Source of the DNA: Pedobacter yulinensis
GTDB lineage: Bacteria; Bacteroidota; Bacteroidia; Sphingobacteriales; Sphingobacteriaceae
Assembly (NCBI RefSeq): GCF_003029735.1
Contig: NZ_KZ686269.1
Span: 248,001-312,000 of the forward strand
Direction: 5' to 3'
Length of the DNA stretch: 64,000 nt
Positions 52,862-63,647 of this stretch are shown here, piece by piece. How positions within the stretch are numbered: position 1 is the stretch's first letter; every line of letters starts with the position of its first letter. A program made the position numbers and the translations under genes. The notes beneath the pieces are model-generated. The model was not told the DNA's origin. It searched no databases and worked only from the letters and a program-made list of their open reading frames with translations.

Positions 52862-55800
52862 CTTGCCTGACTGTGTTCTTCTGCCTGTAATGAGTGGGCG
52901 TAGTTTGGTAGACCTGCTTAAACACAGTGCTGAAATATCGTTGGTTCGAAAAGCCCACAGCGTCTGCAATATCCATAATACTCTTATCAGTATGTACCAG
53001 CAGGTAGGCGGCTTTCTCGAGCCTGAATTTGTTGATGTAATCGTTTACGCCGATGTCGGCTATGTTTTTCAGTTTGCTATAGAGCGTTGCCCGGCTCATG
53101 GCCATTTTATCGGTTAAAAACTCCACATGCAGCTGTTCATTATCCAGGTTGTTCGTAATGAGGTCATTCAGTTTACGCATAAATTCTTCATCCGCCCGGC
53201 TAAACGTTCCGTCTTGGGGTGCGGTAAACAGCGCTGAACTTTTATACCTGGCCTTTACAGCTTCCCGGTTTCTCAGCAGGTTTTCCAATAGTGTTTGCAG
53301 GAAATCTAGCTCAAAGGGTTTTGCCACATAGGCGTCAGCACCCAGTTTATATCCAAGGTTCCGGCTGTCCGCGTCTCCCTGGGTGGTCAGCAATACAATG
53401 GGAATGTGGCTCACCTGGATATCATTTTTCAGTCGTTTGCATAACTCGAAGCCGTCTATTCCAGGCATCATGACATCGCTTACCACGATATCGGGGCCGT
53501 GGCTGGTTACAAGATCAAGTGCCTCCAACCCGTCCGCAGCGTCATAGACTGAAGCAAAATAGGGCTTAAGGCTTTCAACCAGGAAAGTACGCAGCTCAGA
53601 CTGGTCTTCGACGATCAGCAACGTGTGGCCGGCCGTCTCAAATTGTTGAATTACAGGCGACTGGCTGATGACATCGAGGTTACGCACAGCAGCTGCGGGC
53701 ATTTCGGCCGAAGCATGATCCGGCTCCAGGCTGGCGGGCAGCTCAAAATAAAACGTTGCGCCCTTGTTTTTATTCGGTGTTGCGCCAATGCGTCCGCCGT
53801 GCATTTCGACCAGGATTTTCGAAAAAGAAAGGCCAATTCCGCTTCCATGTTCATGGTGCACCCCCTGGTAAAACGGCCTGAACAACTGGTTTACATCTAC
53901 ATGGTCCAGCCCGATGCCCTCGTCGGTAACTGCAACCCTGAAAAAACCGCCGGCTTGTGCTGTGCTGATGGTCAGGTTCGTATTGGCTTCGCTGAATTTT
54001 AAAGCGTTGGCAAGCAGGTTGGTCAGAACCAGCGCACATTTTTTATCATCAAAAACAGCTGAGGTGATCGATTCGTCAAACCGGTAGATCATGCGTATCC
54101 TCCTGTCCTCAAACTCTGTTTCAAAATTCTCGGTTATCTTTCTGACCCAGTTGTTCAGCTGCAGCCGCTGCAGGTTCAACCGTTCCTGTCCAAGTTCTAT
54201 TTTCCGCACATCGAGCACCATGTCGATCATTTCTTTCATGTGTCCCGCCTGTTTGTAGACGCCCGCGAGCTTCCGTTTCAGTTCTACGTCCATGTCTTGC
54301 TGGCGAAGCAATCGTTGCAAAGGCGAATAAATAAGTGTTAAGGGTGTTCTCAGTTCATGACTGATGTGAATCAGGAAGCGTATCCTGGCCTCATAGCTCT
54401 TTTGCTCGTGTTCCTTCATGTCCCATTGCAATTTTCGTTCTCTCTTGGCGATGGCGGTGCGGTACAGCAGAACGACAGCGGCGGCGACGATAAACAGAAC
54501 CAAAGCAATAAACCAGAAGCTTCTGAACCAGGGCGGATTTACATCAACCTTAAGCACTTCTGCATAGTTGCTCCAGCCGCCATTTCTCAGGCTGCAGGAT
54601 ACCAGGATCCGGTAGTTACCTGGCGGCAGGGAGCCGAGGGCAAGCTGATGATTGTAGGTCTCAATGACCTGGCTGCGCAGACCGCTGATCTGGTACCGGA
54701 ACATTTTTTTTCTGAAAACGTCCTTTTCCCGGGCCATGACTTTGATCACCAAAGAGCTGTGGTTCCATGGAATACTGATATGATTCGGCTGTGCCCTTAC
54801 ATTTTCCGGTAAAGGAACACCGTTCAGTTCAAGGCTCATCAGGCTGATGGCGGGTGGGTCGGCCGTAACGGAGGGAATGTCTTTTTTAATATGCAGGAGT
54901 CCCTTCACGCCACCCAGGTATACGTCTCCGCTTGAAGCAACAAGAGAGGGCTTGAAGAGAAATTCATTTGGGATCACGCCGTCAGACTCGCCGAAGGCGG
55001 CAAATTTGTTTTGCTGCGAGACGTACAGAAACACCATGTTCTGTGCGCCGATCCAGAGCTTACCCGCACTGTCGGCGACCAGCGCCGAAACCTCGTCGAA
55101 CAGGCTGGTTCCCACCTGCTTCGTTACGTTCGTTGCCGGATCAAAACGCATAAGTCCGTCGCGGTTGCCGATCCAGAAAATCCCGCGCCTGTCTCTCGCC
55201 ACGGCCGTAATGGGGTTTTCATTGGCCGGAACGGTCAGGATTGTCCTGACCCGGTTGCTGGCATGGTGCAGCTCAAAAATTCCGTACGAGCTAAAGAAAT
55301 AAGTGTATTGCCTGTTCGAAGCAATCTTCAGGAGGGAGCTGTAAACGCGCCGGTCATGCTTAAAGTTAACCTTTGAAAAAACACCTGAAGCAATGTTGTA
55401 GTGGAAGATATCGCCCGTAAAAAGGTAAAGGTCGTTTTCAGATACCCTGTTTACATTCACCGCGATCCCCGAAGACCGGATGGTTGCACCCCTGGGGTTG
55501 ATCTGCCCATCATGAAAAGGCCGTACTGTACCTGCTGCTTTGTTGAAAAGATATAGCCCTTTGCTGAAGGCCGAAATAAGCAGGTGGTCCGAATCGTAGT
55601 TTGTTACGGATGCGATTTTGAAGCCAAACGTAGCCGGATAGTGGCGAACTGTAAAGTGAACAGGATCGAAACGGTTAATGCCCCCGCCGTCTGTTCCGAC
55701 CCACAACACGCCTGACTTGTCTTCACAGGTACTAAGCACCGTTTTTTCACTAAGCCCATAAACGCTGCCCAGGGGGGCATCCTTATAGGTGTTGATAAAC

Positions 55801-56801
55801 GCTTTGCGGATGGAAATCAATCCGCCCCTGACGCTTCCTGCCCAGAGATTGTCTTCCTTGTCATGGTAAAGGCTCAGGATCGAATTTTCAGGAAAGGACG
55901 TGGCGTTACCAGGTATGTGTTTGAGGACCGAAAAATTCCTGCTTTGCAGGTCAAAGATATTGATGCCGCCGCCATCAGTGGCAATCCACAACTGGCCCTT
56001 AAGACCAATGATATCAAGCACTACATCGCTGCTGATCGCCGAGTTACGCGTGTTGTAATGAACAAGCGTTTTGCCCTGCCTGCTGTAAGCCCTGATACCC
56101 TGCCCGTAAGGCGCAACCCACAGCTGCTGGCGCTCGTCTACATGTACGGCCATGATTTCCTTTTCGGCGATAGCCGTAAAGCGTAAAAGCAGGCGGTTCC
56201 GGGCATCATACGTCCATATTCCATTTCGGCGGGTATATAAAACAACAGTCTGGTCATGCCACAGTTTCATGCCTGTAAAGGCATCGTCGCTTTTTTCGCG
56301 TATGGTAACAGGTAAAGGCCGGACTTTTCCGTCAGCAAACGCGTACGCATAGAGCGTGCCGTCGCCGCCGAACAGAACGGCATGAGGCAACTCCAGTGCG
56401 GAGCGGGCCAACAAAGGACGGTTTCTATGCCTGATTACCTTAAAATTGTCTTTAACGGGGTCATAAACGGCCAGGCCATTTTCAGTGCCCACCCAAATGG
56501 TACCCCGCCGGTCTTCCATGATGAAACTGATCTGGTTGCCCGGAATGCTGTTGGGATTATTTTTCCGGTACACGTAACTTTTCAGGCTGTACCGGTCGAA
56601 CCGGTTCAGGCCCGATTTCGTACCGATCCAGATGAAACCGTTCCGGTCGTTCAGCATACAGCGTACAGTCGACTGCGTCAATCCTTCGCTCAGCGATAGT
56701 TGCTTGAATGTGTAGCCCTGGTTGGCCCCGGCCGGTGCCAGGTAACACAGGAAAGAAAGCGCAAGGAACAAACAGGTTGTTCTAAGTTTGAATTTTGCCA
56801 A
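52854..56801 (-). CDS. Hybrid two-component system sensor-regulator (PUL C)
   Basis: A 1315-residue fused regulator. It starts with TTG (no in-frame ATG nearby), giving signal peptide AKFKLRTTCLFLALSFLCYLA. Periplasmic propeller repeats (WIGTKSGLNRFDRY, WVGTDGGGINRFDP) run to about residue 680, then a Y_Y_Y domain, a transmembrane helix (FWFIALVLFIVAAAVVLLY), and a kinase with ISHELRTPLTLI (His815), NLLANALKFS and GSGIGLSFSKIL. A receiver (phospho-Asp near 1109, IVVSDVMMPGIDGFE) and AraC HTH domain (MAMSRATLYSKLK, IADAVGFSNQRYFSTVFKQ) complete it. Oligosaccharide binding in the periplasm should activate GH16 and susCD through the direct-repeat elements flanking this gene. Confidence 0.95.
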   Translation of the reverse strand: MAKFKLRTTCLFLALSFLCYLAPAGANQGYTFKQLSLSEGLTQSTVRCMLNDRNGFIWIGTKSGLNRFDRYSLKSYVYRKNNPNSIPGNQISFIMEDRRGTIWVGTENGLAVYDPVKDNFKVIRHRNRPLLARSALELPHAVLFGGDGTLYAYAFADGKVRPLPVTIREKSDDAFTGMKLWHDQTVVLYTRRNGIWTYDARNRLLLRFTAIAEKEIMAVHVDERQQLWVAPYGQGIRAYSRQGKTLVHYNTRNSAISSDVVLDIIGLKGQLWIATDGGGINIFDLQSRNFSVLKHIPGNATSFPENSILSLYHDKEDNLWAGSVRGGLISIRKAFINTYKDAPLGSVYGLSEKTVLSTCEDKSGVLWVGTDGGGINRFDPVHFTVRHYPATFGFKIASVTNYDSDHLLISAFSKGLYLFNKAAGTVRPFHDGQINPRGATIRSSGIAVNVNRVSENDLYLFTGDIFHYNIASGVFSKVNFKHDRRVYSSLLKIASNRQYTYFFSSYGIFELHHASNRVRTILTVPANENPITAVARDRRGIFWIGNRDGLMRFDPATNVTKQVGTSLFDEVSALVADSAGKLWIGAQNMVFLYVSQQNKFAAFGESDGVIPNEFLFKPSLVASSGDVYLGGVKGLLHIKKDIPSVTADPPAISLMSLELNGVPLPENVRAQPNHISIPWNHSSLVIKVMAREKDVFRKKMFRYQISGLRSQVIETYNHQLALGSLPPGNYRILVSCSLRNGGWSNYAEVLKVDVNPPWFRSFWFIALVLFIVAAAVVLLYRTAIAKRERKLQWDMKEHEQKSYEARIRFLIHISHELRTPLTLIYSPLQRLLRQQDMDVELKRKLAGVYKQAGHMKEMIDMVLDVRKIELGQERLNLQRLQLNNWVRKITENFETEFEDRRIRMIYRFDESITSAVFDDKKCALVLTNLLANALKFSEANTNLTISTAQAGGFFRVAVTDEGIGLDHVDVNQLFRPFYQGVHHEHGSGIGLSFSKILVEMHGGRIGATPNKNKGATFYFELPASLEPDHASAEMPAAAVRNLDVISQSPVIQQFETAGHTLLIVEDQSELRTFLVESLKPYFASVYDAADGLEALDLVTSHGPDIVVSDVMMPGIDGFELCKRLKNDIQVSHIPIVLLTTQGDADSRNLGYKLGADAYVAKPFELDFLQTLLENLLRNREAVKARYKSSALFTAPQDGTFSRADEEFMRKLNDLITNNLDNEQLHVEFLTDKMAMSRATLYSKLKNIADIGVNDYINKFRLEKAAYLLVHTDKSIMDIADAVGFSNQRYFSTVFKQVYQTTPTHYRQKNTVRQEK

Positions 56802-56907
56802 GCTGTCTATAATTACAGGAGATAAAGATAAGCAACGGCGGGTGTAAACATACCGCTAACAGGTTTATGCTTGCCTGAAATGGCATCACGATGCCGCGTT
56901 GCATCGA

Positions 56908-56977
56908 ATTTCAGACAATTTCGGAGCAATTTCAGACAGGAGTGAACACCCGTCGGTTGGCGGCCGCCCTACATTTG
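56908..56977 (+). promoter_or_regulatory. PUL C promoter element upstream of susC
   Basis: Direct repeats AATTTCAGAC (ATTTCAGAC at 56908 and 56929) spaced 21 bp, then GTGAACAC, and a perfect -7 box TACATTTG at 56970-56977. Geometry equals that at 51456-51525. The implied leader of susC is about 70 bases. The site lies in the 252-base region between the divergent HTCS and susC genes. Confidence 0.75.
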
Positions 56978-57053
56978 GTTAGGGAAAACAAGCACCCGGA
57001 GGCGCCCCGCTTCCGGCGTGCAATCAAACAGACTTTAACCAAATAAAATTATT

Positions 57054-60000
57054 ATGAAAGGTAGTATTACCATGCATCTATCCCGGCTATCGTATTTTGT
57101 TGCATTTACCGTTTGGTTGTTGCTGCCGCACCTGGCCGCAGCACAAACCCGTGTTGTAAAAGGCAAGGTAACAGATGGGACGAAAAACGCTGTAGTCGGC
57201 GCAACCCTGCAGATTGTAGGAACATCCCGTTATACAACCACCGATGGCGATGGAAATTTCAGCATCCAGTCGGCGGCGGCGACTGATATTTTAAAGGTCA
57301 GCTACACCGGGTTTGAAACCCAGCAAATTCCGCTTGCCGGCAAAACTGTTGTAAACATTACGCTAAACGAGCAGAACAACACCCTGGATAACGTTGTCGT
57401 GATCGGTTACGGAACCGTAAAAAAATCGGACGTGACGGGCGCCATTGCTTCCCTTAAACCCGAGGCAAATGATGCATCGAAATCATTATCTGTTGAGAAC
57501 CTGATGCAGGGCAAAATTGCCGGCGTCGCCGTTTCAGGGTCGGTGGCTGCCCCGGGAGCAGCTTCATCCGTGACCATTCGCGGTGCCAACTCACTCCGGG
57601 GCGACAACCAGCCGCTGTATATCATTGACAACATTCCACAGGCGTCTACAGGCTCAATGCCTGCAAGCGCACTTGGCGGAGGCGATTTCCAGATCCCGCA
57701 AAATCCGTTAACAAGCCTGAGCCCGGCTGATATCGAGGATATTCAAATCCTGAAAGACGCCTCTGCGACCGCAATCTATGGGTCGAGGGGTGCCAATGGT
57801 GTCATCATCATTACGACTAAAAAAGGCAAACAGGGTAAGCCAGCCATCAATCTCCGGACGAATTTTACTACGGCGCAGGCTACGAACCTGCGTGATATGC
57901 TAAGCCTGTCAGAATATGCCGCTTTTCGCAATGAACGCGCCGGCACGGCCGAAAAGCAATTTTACCAGGTTGGCGACGAGACGCGGTACGTGTTTTCGGG
58001 TCAAATATATGATGCCGCCAATCCCGCTACATTCCGCGCGGTCACAGAGCGGAACTGGCAAAAAGAAATTTACAGAAATGCGTTCTCCCAGAATTATGAA
58101 CTCTCGGTAAGCGGCGGCGAAAGCAAACTTAAATATTACCTGTCGGCAGACCACAAAGATATACAGGGTCTCGTGAAGCAAACAGGTTTGAAACAAACGG
58201 GTATGCGGCTCAACCTGAGCGGCAACCTGTCTCCGAAACTTACCTTCAATGCTTCGTTAAGCGGTGCCCTGAAAAAGAACAACATGATGAGCGGGGGCAA
58301 CTCGCGCGGTGGAGCAACTGGCTCCATTTCCAGAACGGCAATCGATTCTGCGCCCTTCGAAATTCCGGCCGACGATCCCTTTCTGCTCAATAACGAAGAA
58401 AATAGGACGACAACGCTGTCATGGCTCAACGATTATGATGACCTGACCGACGAAAAATCCGCGCGGGCAGCCGCAGATCTAACCTGGAAAATTTCCAGGA
58501 ATTTTTCTTATAACGTGCGCGGAGGTGGAAACATAATGATCCAGGACCGTGCGCGGTGGTATGGCGTGCAGTTATTTCAGGGACTAAATAATAACGGGCT
58601 TCTCGGACTTAGCAAACTGAACAACAATAATTACACCCTGGAAAACCTGGTCAACTACACAGGCGAAATCAAAAAGCTCGTTACGGTGAACGCGACAGTA
58701 GGTGTTACTTACGATGACTACAACTGGCTGAGCCATTCAACCACCGGAACCAATTTCCAGTTTAAGAACCTGCGCACCAATGGGCTTCACATGGCCTCGA
58801 TCATCAACGAACTGCAGCCGATGCAGCGTGACTACCAGCTCCTGTCTTACCTGACCAGGTTAAACCTGTCATTTCTTGACGGCAAATACCTGGCTACAAT
58901 AACCGCGAGGGCTGATGGCAGCAGCAAATTCAAAAAAGAGAACCGCTGGGCCCTGTTCCCTTCTTTTGCGCTGGCCTGGCGGGCAGACCAGGAAGCCTGG
59001 CTCAAAGAAGCGAGCTGGTTGGACCAACTTAAGGTGCGCCTTGGCTACGGCAAAACCGGCAGCCAGTCGATCTCGCCCTACAACAGTTTTTACAACTACA
59101 GCCAAACCATTGATTACGCTACCGCTATGGGCGTCAGGGCAATGGCCATTGCCGTCAGCAACCTGCAGAACAGCGACCTGAAGTGGGAAACGACGACCGC
59201 TTACAATGCCGGTATCGATTTCGGATTCTGGAAGGGCAGGCTCACCGGAACGCTCGACGCCTATTATAAAGAGACCAGCGACCTGCTGATTGAAAAAAAC
59301 CTGCCAAGCTCAACCGCTTTTGGCGCCATCACGATGAACCAGGGCGCACTCAGCAACCGCGGGATTGAACTGTCACTTTCTTCAGAGCTGATCAGGAATG
59401 AGGACTTCAACTGGAGCATTTCAGGAAACATCGGAATCAACAGGGCCAGAATCATCGAACTCGGCCTGCCGGTAACGCAGTTTGGCAGCGAGATGTACAG
59501 GGCTTACCTGGGCAATTCGATCGGCGACCATTTCGGTCCCGCGAACATCTTCATCATGGGCAAAGCACCGGGTCTTTTCTTTGGTTACAAGACCAACGGT
59601 ATCATTCAGGCCGGGGAGACGGTTCCTGCTTCAAGCATTTTCAACCAGTCGGCAGGGAACATCAAAGTTGTAGATGTTAATGGCGATGGCGTCATCAATG
59701 TAAATGACAGGACCATTATCGGCGACCCGAACCCAGATTTCAACTACGGTTTTCAGACGGCCCTGGAGTACAAACGGCTTCGGTTCTCGGCATCATTTTA
59801 CGGAGTAAGCGGCGGAGATGTATTAAATGGCAATGTGCGCTACGAGCAGACGCCCTCACAGCAAACCGGTAACATGATCAGTGCTGCTTACCTGGGTGCC
59901 TGGCGGCCATCGGCACCCTCGAACCTGTATCCTGGTATCAACAGCGTACTGCAGAATGTCATTTACGACCGGTATGTCGAAGACGCAAGTTTTCTGCGCT

Positions 60001-60227
60001 GCAGTGACATTACCCTTGCTTATACGCTGCCCGGCAAAACCTTTAACAATAAACTCGGGAACGTGAACATGTTCGCTTCGGTAAAAAACGCTTTTCTGAT
60101 CACTGATTATTCCGGTTATGATCCGGAGATGAGAACGTTCCCTTTCGATGGCCTGAGGCCGAGTATCGACCTGAACTCCTTTTCAAATCCCCGCCAGTTC
60201 GTATTGGGTCTTAACATTACTTTTTAA
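57054..60227 (+). CDS. SusC-like TonB-dependent outer-membrane transporter (PUL C)
   Basis: 1057 residues. Signal peptide (FVAFTVWLLLPHLAAAQ); regulatory-like domain (VKGKVTDGTKNAVVGATLQI, about 34-105); plug (VVVIGYGTVKKSDVTGAIAS, SVTIRGANSLRGDNQPLYII, SRGANGVIIITTKKG); barrel ending PRQFVLGLNITF. There is no STN domain, consistent with HTCS control. It pairs with the SusD gene 8 bases downstream. The enzymes around it (GH20, sulfatase, GH16) point to a sulfated, hexosamine-containing glycan. Confidence 0.96.
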   Translation: MKGSITMHLSRLSYFVAFTVWLLLPHLAAAQTRVVKGKVTDGTKNAVVGATLQIVGTSRYTTTDGDGNFSIQSAAATDILKVSYTGFETQQIPLAGKTVVNITLNEQNNTLDNVVVIGYGTVKKSDVTGAIASLKPEANDASKSLSVENLMQGKIAGVAVSGSVAAPGAASSVTIRGANSLRGDNQPLYIIDNIPQASTGSMPASALGGGDFQIPQNPLTSLSPADIEDIQILKDASATAIYGSRGANGVIIITTKKGKQGKPAINLRTNFTTAQATNLRDMLSLSEYAAFRNERAGTAEKQFYQVGDETRYVFSGQIYDAANPATFRAVTERNWQKEIYRNAFSQNYELSVSGGESKLKYYLSADHKDIQGLVKQTGLKQTGMRLNLSGNLSPKLTFNASLSGALKKNNMMSGGNSRGGATGSISRTAIDSAPFEIPADDPFLLNNEENRTTTLSWLNDYDDLTDEKSARAAADLTWKISRNFSYNVRGGGNIMIQDRARWYGVQLFQGLNNNGLLGLSKLNNNNYTLENLVNYTGEIKKLVTVNATVGVTYDDYNWLSHSTTGTNFQFKNLRTNGLHMASIINELQPMQRDYQLLSYLTRLNLSFLDGKYLATITARADGSSKFKKENRWALFPSFALAWRADQEAWLKEASWLDQLKVRLGYGKTGSQSISPYNSFYNYSQTIDYATAMGVRAMAIAVSNLQNSDLKWETTTAYNAGIDFGFWKGRLTGTLDAYYKETSDLLIEKNLPSSTAFGAITMNQGALSNRGIELSLSSELIRNEDFNWSISGNIGINRARIIELGLPVTQFGSEMYRAYLGNSIGDHFGPANIFIMGKAPGLFFGYKTNGIIQAGETVPASSIFNQSAGNIKVVDVNGDGVINVNDRTIIGDPNPDFNYGFQTALEYKRLRFSASFYGVSGGDVLNGNVRYEQTPSQQTGNMISAAYLGAWRPSAPSNLYPGINSVLQNVIYDRYVEDASFLRCSDITLAYTLPGKTFNNKLGNVNMFASVKNAFLITDYSGYDPEMRTFPFDGLRPSIDLNSFSNPRQFVLGLNITF

Positions 60228-60235
60228 CGATTGTC

Positions 60236-61972
60236 ATGAAAAATTTAACACGCATCACATACATGGGCCTGGTGGCCCTGGCCCTCACGTCGGCTTCCTG
60301 CAAAAAAGCCCTCGACGAAGACCCCCGGTATTCGATCAACAGCAAAACCGCATTTGAAACAGAAAGCACAGCCAACCTGGCACTGGCAGGCTGCTATGGA
60401 TACATGACCACATACAATGCCTATGGTCAGGGAGTGCCGGAAATCATGGTTGGAGGCTCTGGCCTGGGCTGGGCACAGACCAACGGCCAGGATCAGGACA
60501 TGTTTGCTTCGCTGAATGTACCAGCCACAAACGGTACCGTGTCGATGATCTGGTCGGGCTGGTACAAAGTGATCGGCGAATGCAATTACTTCATCAGCAG
60601 CCTGGAGCAAAGCCAGCTCGGCACGGCCTATAAGAAACAGGCCATTGCCGAAGCCAAATTTTTACGCGCCTTATGTTATTTCAACCTGGCTAACGTATTT
60701 GGCGGTGTACCGCTGCGCCTGGAGCCGACAACATCGGCCAGTATCGCTAAAGGCAGGGCAACACGCCAGGAGGTGTATGCCCAGGTTGAAAAGGACTGGC
60801 TTGAAGCTGCCGAAAACCTGGCCACAAAAGAACAATTGGGTGCCGCCGCAGCAGGGAAAGCGACTAAATATGCCGCGTTCGCCTACCTTGCCAAATTGTA
60901 CTGGATGCTTGGCAGCCAGGAGAACGTGAGCACTTCTCCTTACTGGGCAAAGGCCAAACAAATGGGCGACCGGGTCATTGAACAGGGTAATTATGCGCTT
61001 GCCCCAAAATTCGGATCGCTCTTTGCCAACAGCGTGAGCAATTCACCGGAGTCGATCTTCCAGCTGAACTTTTCTTCGGTATCAACCTATGTAGGCAACC
61101 GGGGAAACTGGCTCTTTGCACCGTCTAACACCACAACTGGCATCAGCTGGGGCCGCGTGAAGGTATCGAAGGCGTTTTACGATCAGTTCAGGGGTACCTA
61201 TCCGGATGATCCGCGGCTGAAGCTGAGCATCGCCGCAACCTATGTGCAGTCGAAGACAAACAACTTCCGCATGTTCTCGTATCCATATCTTTCCGGTCCG
61301 GGGGGTGTGAATGCAACGGCCATTGATTCGGTTCGCTATGCGGCACTGGCCGATCCTACCAACCCGAAAGTGGATGAAATTTCACCGGCAATGAAGGCCG
61401 CCTATGTAGACCGAAACGGCGACCACCAGGGCTGGCCCTATTTTATCAAGGCCATGGATGTCAACTCGACTGCCCAGAACAGCAACAAACACGCGATGAT
61501 TTTCCGGTATGCGGATTTTCTGCTGCTCATGGCAGAAGTGGAAAATGAACTGAACAACAACGCGAAGGCCCGCGAGTATATGAACCTGGTCCTGACCCGC
61601 GCGCGCAACTCGGGAACAACGCCTTCCGTTTATCCGAAAAACCTGACTGCCGCTGTTCCGCAGAATGAGCTGCGAACCCTGATCTTTAACGAACGGCTGT
61701 TCGAGCTGGCAGGGGAGTATGAAATGTATGTCGATGTACGGCGTCGCGGGGTTGACTACCTGAAACTGGTGGTAGACCGGCACAACAACCACCACCTGAC
61801 CAAGGCGTTTGTCGCTTCGGCTGCGGCCAGCAACAACAATACCCCATTCAGGGAGCGGATGCTGCCTAACAGCCCTGAATTACTGCGGAAGAACCTGCTG
61901 CTGCCCATTCCCCAAAATGAACTGAATACCAACGAAGGCCTGTCGGCAGATCAGCAGAATTATGGCTACTAG
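60236..61972 (+). CDS. SusD/RagB-like surface glycan-binding lipoprotein (PUL C)
   Basis: 578 residues. Lipobox LALTSASCKKAL with Cys lipidation; N-terminal ESTANLALAGCYGYMTTYNA; TPR core with KQAIAEAKFLRALCYFNLAN and VFGGVPL; RYADFLLLMAEVENELNNNA; FNERLFELAGEYEMYVDVRR; and a C-terminal LLLPIPQNELNTNEGLSADQ. It should cap the SusC barrel encoded just upstream and bind the target glycan at the cell surface. The following GH20 gene begins 16 bases later. Confidence 0.96.
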   Translation: MKNLTRITYMGLVALALTSASCKKALDEDPRYSINSKTAFETESTANLALAGCYGYMTTYNAYGQGVPEIMVGGSGLGWAQTNGQDQDMFASLNVPATNGTVSMIWSGWYKVIGECNYFISSLEQSQLGTAYKKQAIAEAKFLRALCYFNLANVFGGVPLRLEPTTSASIAKGRATRQEVYAQVEKDWLEAAENLATKEQLGAAAAGKATKYAAFAYLAKLYWMLGSQENVSTSPYWAKAKQMGDRVIEQGNYALAPKFGSLFANSVSNSPESIFQLNFSSVSTYVGNRGNWLFAPSNTTTGISWGRVKVSKAFYDQFRGTYPDDPRLKLSIAATYVQSKTNNFRMFSYPYLSGPGGVNATAIDSVRYAALADPTNPKVDEISPAMKAAYVDRNGDHQGWPYFIKAMDVNSTAQNSNKHAMIFRYADFLLLMAEVENELNNNAKAREYMNLVLTRARNSGTTPSVYPKNLTAAVPQNELRTLIFNERLFELAGEYEMYVDVRRRGVDYLKLVVDRHNNHHLTKAFVASAAASNNNTPFRERMLPNSPELLRKNLLLPIPQNELNTNEGLSADQQNYGY

Positions 61973-61988
61973 GTCCGTAACAGCATTT

Positions 61989-63647
61989 ATGAGAATAACA
62001 AAAGCCTTTCACACGATCCTGTTCGGTTGCCTGTTCTTGCACTTGACCGGTACAGCCTCAGCCCAGGTTAAGATCATTCCAGAACCCGTTAGAATGGAAA
62101 TGGGTGAAGGTCATTTTATCCTGGCTAAAAACGCCAGCATCTATTTCGATGCTAAAAACAGGGCACTGTCCAGGCAGGCAGCTTATCTGACCAATGTTGT
62201 TGCATCTGTTTCAGGGTTCCGTTTAAAGAATACAGGCAATAAGTCTCAAAGTCAGATCAGGCTGCTGATCGGGGCTGATCAGCTGCTTGGTGACGAAGGT
62301 TATCGCCTGCGCATCGATGCATCGGGCATCACAGTCGCTGCGAACAGCGATAAGGGCGCTTTTTATGCCCTCCAAACGCTCTTCCAGCTGATGCCTGCAA
62401 ACCGTACCAACGAAGCCATCCGGCTGCCGCTGCTCAACATTACCGATTATCCCCGCTTTAAATGGCGGGGCATGATGCTCGATGTAAGCCGGCATTTTTT
62501 CTCTGTCGAGGCGGTGAAAAGTTACATTGACCTGCTGGCCATGTATAAAATGAACGTCTTTCACTGGCACCTGACCGATTCAGAAGGCTGGCGGCTGGAG
62601 ATCAAAAAGTATCCGAAGTTGACGGGCATTGGTGCCTGGCGAAAGGAAATTCCCGGGAGCGTTTTTTACAAAAGCAAGCAGACACTGCCGGCTGATACGT
62701 TTCGTTATGGGGGTTATTACACGCAGGAACAGGCGCGCGAGGTTGTGCGTTATGCCGCTGCAAAAAACGTTACCGTTGTGCCCGAGATCGAAATGCCGGG
62801 CCATTCTGATGCTGCCCTTGCGGCCTATCCCGAATTGTCCTGTACAGGTTTGCAGCAGGAGGTAAGAAGCTCTTTTGGCGGTCAGCCCGAGGCGCTCGCC
62901 AACTACTGCGCAGGCAAAGAGCACAGCTTTGAATTTCTGCAGCAGGTATTGAAGGAGGTGATGGATGTCTTTCCCGGCCAGTACATTCATATTGGTGGTG
63001 ACGAAGTGAACAAAACCGGCTGGAAAAAATGTACCAACTGCCAGCGCCGCATCCGCACCGAAGGGTTGAAAGACGAGCACGGCCTTCAGAGTTATTTTAT
63101 AAAACGCATTGGGCGGTTCCTGACGGCAAATAACCGAAAGTTGCTTGGCTGGGACGAAATCCTCGAGGGAGGTCTCGCTCCTGATGCGACGGTAATGAGC
63201 TGGCGAGGCGAGGAAGGCGGTATTAAGGCAGCAAAAATGCACCACCCGGTGGTCATGGCGCCCGTCAAACCACTTTATTTTAACCGCTACCAGGCAGATA
63301 CGCTGGCCTACCAGCAGCCGCTCGCCGCTAAATTTTCGATCAATACACTGAAAGATGTGTATGATTATGATCCGGTGCCTGCAGAGCTGAACACAACCGA
63401 AGCCGCCTTCATCATCGGCGCCCAGGCCTGCATCTGGACCGAGTTTATCGGTTCGATGAAGGGCGTAGAGGAGATGGCGCTGCCGCGCATGCTTGCCCTG
63501 TCAGAAAGCCTGTGGACGCCAAAACCATTAAAAGACTGGCAGCAGTTTAATAAAAAGCTTTACTTTCATTCCAAAAGGCTGGGTGCGGCCGGCCGGAGTG
63601 TGTTTACCGCTGTCCCCCTCGTTTATGATAATTTACCAGTAAAATGA
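61989..63647 (+). CDS. GH20 beta-N-acetylhexosaminidase (PUL C)
   Basis: 552 residues, exported. Signal peptide [20 protein letters not shown] (cleavage near ASAQ); GH20b domain about 30-150 ([31 protein letters not shown]); catalytic barrel with [51 protein letters not shown] and [12 protein letters not shown] (Asp338-Glu339). All canonical GH20 motifs are intact. An ATG at 61962, overlapping susD, is possible, but 61989 begins the signal peptide. Its stop overlaps the sulfatase start as ATGA (63644-63647), indicating coupled synthesis and a joint substrate. Confidence 0.93.
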   Translation: MRITKAFHTILFGCLFLHLTGTASAQVKIIPEPVRMEMGEGHFILAKNASIYFDAKNRALSRQAAYLTNVVASVSGFRLKNTGNKSQSQIRLLIGADQLLGDEGYRLRIDASGITVAANSDKGAFYALQTLFQLMPANRTNEAIRLPLLNITDYPRFKWRGMMLDVSRHFFSVEAVKSYIDLLAMYKMNVFHWHLTDSEGWRLEIKKYPKLTGIGAWRKEIPGSVFYKSKQTLPADTFRYGGYYTQEQAREVVRYAAAKNVTVVPEIEMPGHSDAALAAYPELSCTGLQQEVRSSFGGQPEALANYCAGKEHSFEFLQQVLKEVMDVFPGQYIHIGGDEVNKTGWKKCTNCQRRIRTEGLKDEHGLQSYFIKRIGRFLTANNRKLLGWDEILEGGLAPDATVMSWRGEEGGIKAAKMHHPVVMAPVKPLYFNRYQADTLAYQQPLAAKFSINTLKDVYDYDPVPAELNTTEAAFIIGAQACIWTEFIGSMKGVEEMALPRMLALSESLWTPKPLKDWQQFNKKLYFHSKRLGAAGRSVFTAVPLVYDNLPVK

